From: JAGPUQ01 sp036677085
GTDB taxonomy: Bacteria; Pseudomonadota; Gammaproteobacteria; Pseudomonadales; Porticoccaceae
Assembly: GCA_036677085.1 (NCBI GenBank)
Contig: JAKFFI010000019.1
Span: 1 to 42,650 of the forward strand
Length of the DNA stretch: 42,650 nucleotides
Direction of reading: 5' to 3'
Positions 36,188-42,650 of this stretch are shown here, in pieces. A model generated the notes under the pieces. That model searched no databases. It saw only the letters and a program-made list of their open reading frames with translations, and was not told the origin of the DNA. The position numbers were made by a program, and so were the translations under genes. Each line of letters begins with the position of its first letter. Positions within the stretch are counted from its first letter, which is position 1.

Positions 36188-36726
36188 GCTGTTATGAACC
36201 TCGCGGGAGGAAGGGATACGCACGGGGCGGCCAACGTATGACTGACGACCGCGACTCATGATATTCACAAATCAAGTAGCTATTCCGTGGTTGCAACACT
36301 CTCGCTTATGGTATGGCGAGCGGTGGCAAGATTCAGGCGCACTCGAAACGGATCATCGAGCATTGCTACCGCGAAGTCCTGATCCAGAACTACGATCGCA
36401 ACGCATGCGAGCATCCAGATGCCGCTGATCAAATCCGTGAGTGCTGATTCGCGGGAATCATGTCGCGCAGAAGGATATCGAGAGTTGTTGCTGTCTTGAC
36501 GTGTCGGGGATGGCTGGTGAGGCTGCGATTGCAGACCTGCGCGCACCACGCGATGTTTTCGTCAAGACGTGTGAAAGGATGAAACTGCGGTTCAGCGCAT
36601 TGAGGTAGTCATGCACAGATTTGTCGCGCGCCGCGCAAACGAGATCCCTCCAGCCGGCATTGGCGCTGCGGTCCCGCGCTCGTCGCGCAGGGGTGATGCG
36701 CTTGTTTCTTCCCCGGGCCACCCGAG
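36188..36726. other. Intergenic region, 539 bases, no gene recognised
   Basis: AT-richer than its neighbours. On the plus strand a 44-codon frame starts at 36313. On the minus strand, frames at 36549-36280 and 36823-36458 cover the area; the first contains a hydrophobic stretch SGIWMLACVAIVVL. None has family features or a good ribosome binding site. The ndvB promoter should be here. The stretch may hold remains of a degraded gene, but I cannot name it. Confidence 0.35.
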
Positions 36727-39700
36727 TTGAATGCCGGCATCCGGTTGCGTGAATTTCACCGCCGTCTGCAGGCCGGGCTTCGCGGCCGTGGCTGGCACCG
36801 GACTGCGCCCGTCGACGAGCCACCCCTGCGCGGGGAGTTGTTCAGCGCGGACCAGATGGCCTTGCACGGGAAGGCGCTCGCGGCCGCGCACCGGGTGGCG
36901 CCGGGGCGCGCACCCGACCGCCTGCTGGATCGTTTGGCGGCAAACGAAAGCGCGCTGATCGAAGTGTGCAACCTGCTGACCACGGCGGTTGCGCAGGGTC
37001 GCCAGATCACGCCGGCCGGGGAGTGGCTGCTCGACAATTTCTACCTCATCGAAGAACAGATCCGCACCGCCAAGCGGCACCTGCCCGAAGGCTACAGCCG
37101 GGCACTTCCCCGCCTGGCGCAGGGGCCGTCGGCCGGGCATCCGCGCGTGTACGACATCGCCCTGCAGACGATCGCCCACGGCGACGGCCGCGTGAGCGTG
37201 CACACCCTCAGCCGCTTCGTGGCGGCCTACCAGACCGTCACCGCGCTGCGCATTGGCGAGTTGTGGGCGATTCCGATCATGTTGCGGCTGGCCGTGATCG
37301 AGAACCTGCGCCGCATCGCGGTGCGGATCGGTGCCGGCTGGGCCGAGCGCGACCTGGCCGATGTCTGGGCGGACCGGATGACGCAGGCCGCCGAGCAGGA
37401 TCCCAAGAGCCTGATCCTGGTGGTGGCCGACATGGCGCGCTCGGATCCGCCGATGGTCGGTACCTTCGTCGCCGAGCTCGCACGTCGCCTGCAGGGACGG
37501 GGTCCGGCCCTTGCCTTGCCGTTGAGCTGGATCGAACAGCGCCTGGCGGAAGCGGGCCTGACCATCGCCCAGCTGGTGCAGTCGGAGAACCAGCAACAGG
37601 CCGCCGACCAGGTGTCCATCAGCAACAGCATCGGCAGCCTGCGGGTGCTGGGTGCGCTGGAATGGCGCGATTTCGTCGAGAACCTGAGCGTCATCGATCA
37701 GACGCTGCGCAACGATTCGGCCGATGTTTACGGCGGGATGGATTTTGCCACCCGCGACCGCTATCGCCACGCCACCGAGGCGATGGCAAGAAAGAGCGCC
37801 GTGGACGAGGGCGAGGTGGCGCGCCGGGCGATCGAGCTGGCGCGCACCGCGGCCATGGAGACGGCAGCCGGCGCCGATACCCGCGCCTCGCACGTCGGTT
37901 ACTACCTGATCGGCGAGGGCCGGGCGCAACTGGAGCTCGCGGTGCAGGTGCGCCGCTCGCCGCTTGCGGCGGCGCGCAGGGCGCTGGGCCGGTCGCCGCT
38001 GCCGGTTTATCTGGGCGGAATCGTCCTGCTCACGGCGCTCGTCACGGCTGTGCTGCTGATGGGCATGCCGATTGCCGAAATGCCCCGCTGGGCATGGGCG
38101 CCGATCGGCGTGCTGGCGCTGCTGGCGGCCAGTCAGTTGGCCGGGGCGCTGGTGAACTGGTTCTCCAGCCTGCTGGTGACGCCGCAGCCACTGCCCCGCA
38201 TGGACTTCTCCCAAGGCATCCCGCCGCAGGTGCGCACGCTGGTGGTGGTGCCGACCCTGCTCACCAGCACCTCCGGCGTCGAGGAGCTGGTCGAAGCACT
38301 GGAAGTGCGGTTTCTGGCCAATCGGGACGCACATCTGCACTTCGGCCTGTTGACCGATTTTGCGGACGCGGACCAGGAAACACTTGCCGAGGACGCAGCG
38401 CTGCTGCAGCTGGCCGAGCAGCGGATTGCGGCGCTGAACCAGAAATACGCACCCAACGGCGATGAGACTCGCGGCGACCGGTTCTTCCTGTTCCACCGTC
38501 CGCGGCGCTGGAATCCGCGGGAAGGCCGCTGGATGGGCTATGAGCGCAAGCGCGGCAAGCTGGCGGATCTGAACGCCTTGCTGCGCGGCGCCAGCTGGGG
38601 CGGCGCCGGCGACGCCTTTGTACTGGTGGTCGGGGACACGGCTGACTTGGGCGACGTGCGCTACGTGATCACCCTGGATACGGATACCCAATTGCCGCGC
38701 GATGCGGCGCGGCAATTGGTCGGCGCCATGGCGCATCCGCTGAACCGTCCCCGCTACGACGTGGCAAAACGCCGGGTGATGGCCGGTTACGGCATCCTGC
38801 AACCGCGCGTGGCCGCCAGCCTGGCGGGGGCGAATCGCTCGCGCTACGCGCAGCTGTTCAGTGGCGAGGCGGGCATCGATCCCTACACACGCGCCGTCTC
38901 GGATGCCTACCAGGATCTGTTCGGCGAAGGCTCGTTCATCGGCAAGGGCATTTACGACGTCGACGCCTTCGAGCAGGCCTTGGGCGGGCGCTTTCCGGAC
39001 AACCGGATCCTGAGTCATGACCTGCTGGAGGGCTGTTACGCGCGCTCGGGCCTGCTCAGCGACGTGCAGCTCTACGAGGATTATCCGGCCCGCTACAGCC
39101 TGGATGTGAGCCGCCGCCAGCGCTGGATTCGCGGCGATTGGCAACTGGCGGGCTGGTTGCGCCGACGCGTGCCCGGCCCGCCCGGCGCGCCACGGGAGCG
39201 CAATCCGCTGTCGGCGCTGGCGCAGTGGAAGCTGCTGGACAACCTGCGCCGCAGCCTGGTCCCGGTGGCCCTGACGCTGCTGTTGTTGCCGGGCTGGGCG
39301 CTGGGGTCGCCGGGCTTCTGGAGCCTGGCGGTGATCGCCATCCTGCTGCTGCCGGCGCTGTGCGCCACGCTGCTCGATCTGTTCCGCAAGCCCGGCGAGG
39401 TACTGCTGCGGCAGCATCTGACGGCCATCGGGCAGTCGGCGTCGCGGCGCCTGGCGCAGGTTGCGTTCGAGCTCGCCTGCCTGCCGTATGAGGCGGTGTT
39501 CAGTCTGGACGCCATCGCCCGCACGCTGTGGCGGATGCTGGTCACGCGCCGACGGCTGCTGGAATGGAACCCGTCCAGCGAGGTCGATCGCCAACTGGCG
39601 AGGCCGGGCGGCAGCGATCTGGCTGCCAGCGTGCGCGCCATGTGGATCGCCCCCGCCATAGCGCTGGCGAGTGCCGGCCTGCTGCTGGCCACCCGACCGG

Positions 39701-42650
39701 CGGCACTGATCGTGGCAACGCCAATCCTGCTGCTGTGGCTGGCATCACCGGCCATCGCCTGGTGGATCAGCCGCCCGCGGGTGCGCCGCGAGGCGGCCCT
39801 GACGGCCGAGCAGACCCGCTTCCTGCGTACGCTGGCGCGGCGGACCTGGGCCTTCTTCGAGACCTTCGTCGGCCCGGAGGACCATTGGCTGCCGCCCGAC
39901 AATGTGCAGGACGACCGCGCCGAGCCGGTCGCGCACCGCACCTCGCCGACCAACATCGGCCTCGCCCTGCTGGCGAACCTGTCCGCCTACGACTTCGGCT
40001 ACCTCACGGCCGGACAACTGATCCTGCGCACCGGCAATACCCTGCGCACGCTGGATGGCCTCGATCGGTACCGGGGACACTTCTACAACTGGTATGACAC
40101 GCGGACCTTGCAGCCGCTACACCCAAGGTACGTCTCGTCCGTCGACAGCGGCAACCTCGCCGGCCATCTGCTGACCCTGCGCCCGGGCCTGCTGGCGCTG
40201 GCCGATGACCGGATCCTGCCGGCGCGGCTGTTCGAGGGCCTGCGCGACACGCTGGAGATTGTCGCGGACGCAACGGATGCTGCCGCCGCCCAGCCGGTGG
40301 CCGGGTTACGCAGGGAACTGGAGTCCCTCTGCGCTGCCCCGCCGGGGTCCCTGGCGGCGCTGCGGTCCAGTCTCGAACGCCTGGCGACCGGCGCCACGGC
40401 GCTCGCCGGCGCTCGCGAGGGCAGCGGCGATGCTGTGCCCGACGATGCTGCGCCCGACGATGCTGCGCCCGACGATGCTGCGCCCGACGATGAAGCGCGC
40501 GGCTGGGCCGAGGCGCTGGCCGGGCAATGCCGGGCGGCGCAGGATGAACTGATGTTCCTTGCGCCCTGGCTGGCGCTGCCGGAACTGCCGGCGGGGACGG
40601 CGCCCGCTTTGGCCGGGGCGGCGGATGAGCCGTGGCCGGACCTCACCGCCATCCCGACCCTGCGCGAACTCGCCACCCTGGATGGGCGCCTCGCTGCACG
40701 CATCGCCGCTCAGCCCGAGGCTGCGCAGCGCGAGGCACTCACGGCGGCGCTCGGCTCCGTCAGGCAAGGCAGCGAGCGGGCCCGCGAGCGCATCGCCGCC
40801 ATCGAAGCCCTGGCGCTGCAGGCCGGCGAATTCGCGCGCCTGGACTACGACTTCCTGTTCGACAAGGCGCGCAATCTGCTGACCATCGGCTACAACGTCG
40901 ATGAGCGCCGGCTGGATTCGGGCTACTACGATCTGCTCGCGTCCGAAGCGCGCCTGTGCAGCTTCGTCGCCATCGCCCAGGGTCAGTTGCCGCAGGACAG
41001 CTGGTTCGCCCTGGGCCGACTGCTCACCGGCACCACCGGCGCACCGACGCTGCTGTCCTGGAGCGGCTCGATGTTCGAGTACCTGATGCCGCTGCTGGTG
41101 ATGCCGACTTACGACAACACGCTGCTCGACCAGACCTGCCAGGCGGCGGTGGCGAGACAGATCGAGTACGGCAAGCAGCGCGGCGTGGCCTGGGGCATGT
41201 CGGAATCCGGCTACAACACGGTCGACGCCCAGCTCAATTACCAGTACCGCGCCTTCGGCGTGCCGGGCCTGGGACTCAAGCGCGGCCTGGCCGAGGATCT
41301 GGTGATCGCGCCCTATGCCTCGGTGATGGCGCTGATGGTGGCGCCCGAGGCGGCCTGCGTGAATCTGCAGCGCCTCGCCGCCGAAGGGACGCTGGGCCGG
41401 TTCGGCTTCTTCGAGGCCATCGACCACACGCCGGCCCGCCAGCGGCGCGGGCATTCGAGCGCGCTGCTGCGCTCGTTCATGGCCCATCATCAGGGCATGA
41501 GCCTGCTGGCGCTGGCGTATCTGCTGCTGGACCGGCCGATGCAGCGGCGCTTCGTGTCGGAGCCGATGTTCCAGGCGGTGCTGTTGCTGCTCCAGGAGCG
41601 GGTTCCGCAGGCGACCGCCCTGTTTCCGCACACGGCGCAGCTGTCCGAGGTGCGCTCCACGGCGGTCGCCGCGGAGATACCGATCCGCGTATTCAGCACT
41701 GCCGACACGCCGCTGCCGCAGGTGCAGCTGCTCTCGAACGGCCGCTACCACGTCATGGTCAGCAACGCCGGTGGCGGCTACAGCCGCTGGCAGGGCCTCG
41801 CCGTCACCCGCTGGCGCGAGGATGGGACCTGCGACAACTGGGGCAGCTTCTGTTATCTGCGCGATGTCGCCAGTGGGACGTTCTGGTCCAATACACATCA
41901 GCCGACGCTCAAGCGCGGGGAGCGCTTCGAGGCGATTTTCTCCGAGGGGCGCGCCGAGTTTCGCCGTCGCGACGCCGTCGGCAGCGGCGCGGATCGCGGG
42001 GAGATCGAGACCCATACCGACATCGTGGTCTCGCCCGAGGACGATATCGAACTGCGCCGGGTGCGCATCACCAACCGCTCGCGCCAGCGCCGGCAGATCG
42101 AGCTGACCAGCTACGCCGAGGTGGTGATTGCGCCGGCTGCTGCTGACGCGCTGCATCCGGCGTTCAGCAACCTGTTCGTACAGACCGAGTTGCTGCCCGA
42201 GCGGCGCGCCATCCTGTGCACGCGCCGGCCCCGCTCCCACGACGAACGGCCGCCCTGGATGTTCCACCTGATGGTGGTGCGCGGCGAGCAGGCGAGTGCC
42301 CCGTCCTTCGAGACCGACCGCCTGCGCTTCATCGGCCGCACGCGCAGCCCGGCCGCGCCGCTGGCGATGAGTGAGTCCGGGGCTCTGTCCGGCAGCGCCG
42401 GTTCGGTGCTGGACCCGATCGTCGCCATCCGCCGCGTGGTGAGCCTGGAGCCGGAACAGTCGGTGACCGTGGACATCGTGTCCGGCGTTGCCGAAAGCCG
42501 CGACTTGGCGCTCGGCCTGGTGGACAAATACCAGGACCGGCATCTGGCGGACCGCGTCTTCGAGCTCGGCTGGACCCACAGCCAGGTGGTGCTGCGCCAG
42601 CTCAATGCCAGCGAGGCCGATGCCCAGCTGTATGCGCGCCTGGCGAGCGC
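36727..42650 (+). CDS. ndvB: Cyclic beta-1,2-glucan synthase, NdvB type (3' end outside window)
   Basis: The frame is open from 36727 to the window end, over 1970 codons; full proteins have about 2700-2900. Order: a helical N-terminal region with LLDNFYLIEEQIRTAKRHLPEGYS (about 95-120), transmembrane segments at about residues 430-475, a glycosyltransferase-84 domain (TLDTDTQLPRDAARQLVG, EGSFIGKGIYDVDAFEQ, RWIRGDWQ), more transmembrane segments, a glucoamylase-like domain (HRTSPTNIGLALLA, YNWYDTRTLQPL, MAHHQGMSLLAL) and the start of the carbohydrate-phosphorylase-like part. These enzymes make, cyclise and trim periplasmic cyclic glucans that help in osmoadaptation and host interaction. No ATG lies near the start of homology; TTG 36727 (or TTG 36745) is the likely start, since the homologous N-terminus begins at once and ATG 36856 would remove part of it. 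Confidence 0.88.
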   Translation, partial: MNAGIRLREFHRRLQAGLRGRGWHRTAPVDEPPLRGELFSADQMALHGKALAAAHRVAPGRAPDRLLDRLAANESALIEVCNLLTTAVAQGRQITPAGEWLLDNFYLIEEQIRTAKRHLPEGYSRALPRLAQGPSAGHPRVYDIALQTIAHGDGRVSVHTLSRFVAAYQTVTALRIGELWAIPIMLRLAVIENLRRIAVRIGAGWAERDLADVWADRMTQAAEQDPKSLILVVADMARSDPPMVGTFVAELARRLQGRGPALALPLSWIEQRLAEAGLTIAQLVQSENQQQAADQVSISNSIGSLRVLGALEWRDFVENLSVIDQTLRNDSADVYGGMDFATRDRYRHATEAMARKSAVDEGEVARRAIELARTAAMETAAGADTRASHVGYYLIGEGRAQLELAVQVRRSPLAAARRALGRSPLPVYLGGIVLLTALVTAVLLMGMPIAEMPRWAWAPIGVLALLAASQLAGALVNWFSSLLVTPQPLPRMDFSQGIPPQVRTLVVVPTLLTSTSGVEELVEALEVRFLANRDAHLHFGLLTDFADADQETLAEDAALLQLAEQRIAALNQKYAPNGDETRGDRFFLFHRPRRWNPREGRWMGYERKRGKLADLNALLRGASWGGAGDAFVLVVGDTADLGDVRYVITLDTDTQLPRDAARQLVGAMAHPLNRPRYDVAKRRVMAGYGILQPRVAASLAGANRSRYAQLFSGEAGIDPYTRAVSDAYQDLFGEGSFIGKGIYDVDAFEQALGGRFPDNRILSHDLLEGCYARSGLLSDVQLYEDYPARYSLDVSRRQRWIRGDWQLAGWLRRRVPGPPGAPRERNPLSALAQWKLLDNLRRSLVPVALTLLLLPGWALGSPGFWSLAVIAILLLPALCATLLDLFRKPGEVLLRQHLTAIGQSASRRLAQVAFELACLPYEAVFSLDAIARTLWRMLVTRRRLLEWNPSSEVDRQLARPGGSDLAASVRAMWIAPAIALASAGLLLATRPAALIVATPILLLWLASPAIAWWISRPRVRREAALTAEQTRFLRTLARRTWAFFETFVGPEDHWLPPDNVQDDRAEPVAHRTSPTNIGLALLANLSAYDFGYLTAGQLILRTGNTLRTLDGLDRYRGHFYNWYDTRTLQPLHPRYVSSVDSGNLAGHLLTLRPGLLALADDRILPARLFEGLRDTLEIVADATDAAAAQPVAGLRRELESLCAAPPGSLAALRSSLERLATGATALAGAREGSGDAVPDDAAPDDAAPDDAAPDDEARGWAEALAGQCRAAQDELMFLAPWLALPELPAGTAPALAGAADEPWPDLTAIPTLRELATLDGRLAARIAAQPEAAQREALTAALGSVRQGSERARERIAAIEALALQAGEFARLDYDFLFDKARNLLTIGYNVDERRLDSGYYDLLASEARLCSFVAIAQGQLPQDSWFALGRLLTGTTGAPTLLSWSGSMFEYLMPLLVMPTYDNTLLDQTCQAAVARQIEYGKQRGVAWGMSESGYNTVDAQLNYQYRAFGVPGLGLKRGLAEDLVIAPYASVMALMVAPEAACVNLQRLAAEGTLGRFGFFEAIDHTPARQRRGHSSALLRSFMAHHQGMSLLALAYLLLDRPMQRRFVSEPMFQAVLLLLQERVPQATALFPHTAQLSEVRSTAVAAEIPIRVFSTADTPLPQVQLLSNGRYHVMVSNAGGGYSRWQGLAVTRWREDGTCDNWGSFCYLRDVASGTFWSNTHQPTLKRGERFEAIFSEGRAEFRRRDAVGSGADRGEIETHTDIVVSPEDDIELRRVRITNRSRQRRQIELTSYAEVVIAPAAADALHPAFSNLFVQTELLPERRAILCTRRPRSHDERPPWMFHLMVVRGEQASAPSFETDRLRFIGRTRSPAAPLAMSESGALSGSAGSVLDPIVAIRRVVSLEPEQSVTVDIVSGVAESRDLALGLVDKYQDRHLADRVFELGWTHSQVVLRQLNASEADAQLYARLAS
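40441..40494 (+). repeat. 15-bp tandem repeat inside ndvB
   Basis: Three perfect units GACGATGCTGCGCCC (40441-40485) are preceded by a one-unit imperfect copy (40426-40440) and followed by a partial one. They encode PDDAA repeats in a flexible linker of the synthase. The 15-base period keeps frame, so copy number can vary without breaking the protein. Confidence 0.85.

Noticed and set aside
36313..36447. 44-codon frame MASGGKIQAHSKRIIEHCYRE
   Set aside because: Reads somewhat protein-like but lacks a ribosome binding site and any family I know.
36592..39594. Minus-strand open frame of 1000 codons, and similar ones at 40306-42579
   Set aside because: They are antisense to the ndvB frame, which has recognisable domains throughout. 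The antisense translations are Gln/Arg/His-rich without motifs.

Overview
The window looks like a chromosomal segment of a gammaproteobacterium. The best evidence is gene order. gatCAB is divergent from mreBCD, and mreBCD is followed by maf, rng, a YhdP-type AsmA protein and a Nit2-like amidohydrolase, an arrangement I know from Pseudomonas and related gammaproteobacteria. The conserved part is GC-rich. The first 13 kb is more mixed, with AT-richer intergenic stretches and decayed insertion sequences. I cannot assign a genus. No rRNA, tRNA, CRISPR array or replication origin was recognised.

Layout. (1) 1-13208 is an accessory, stress-flavoured region. It holds the start of an exported protein, a DUF3309 membrane peptide translationally coupled to a three-histidine-box fatty acid desaturase, a CsbD-like protein, a wrecked SYLF/YSC84 lipoprotein-like gene, an IS630 element inserted at TA next to a hairpin terminator, an OsmB-like lipoprotein, an IS256 transposase scrap, a hybrid histidine kinase / REC-PAS / Crp-type operon, a decayed IS5-group element, a second Crp-type regulator, an lmo0937-like membrane peptide, a 21-residue membrane micropeptide candidate, and an ABC-2 exporter pair. 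(2) 13216-19196 (minus) is a complete NAD-dependent molybdenum formate dehydrogenase operon, fdsGBA-fdhD-fdsD, with overlapping or closely spaced genes. (3) 19362-25665 holds an exported MsrB, a BKACE-family enzyme, the Nit2-like hydrolase and the YhdP-like protein. (4) 25774-36151 is housekeeping: rng, maf, mreD, mreC, mreB (minus), then gatC, gatA, gatB, a PA4642-family protein and a fused enoyl-CoA hydratase/3-hydroxyacyl-CoA dehydrogenase (plus). (5) From 36727 to the window end runs a very large cyclic beta-1,2-glucan synthase (NdvB type), cut by the window edge.

How they work together. The left third combines membrane-lipid modification, small envelope stress proteins and a cytoplasmic PAS-sensing phosphorelay with Crp-type regulators; two IS-derived remnants and one IS630 copy show it has been a site of rearrangement. 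The fds operon would oxidise formate to CO2 and reduce NAD+. The mre/yhdP/ndvB genes act on cell shape, envelope lipid homeostasis and periplasmic glucans.

No single locus can be proved from sequence alone to be a new system. The observations most worth following are the triplicated 18-bp unit across the rng stop codon, the kinase/REC-PAS/Crp operon with its second Crp-type paralogue, the triple repeat in the fds leader, the BKACE enzyme of unknown substrate, and the cluster of very small stress membrane proteins.
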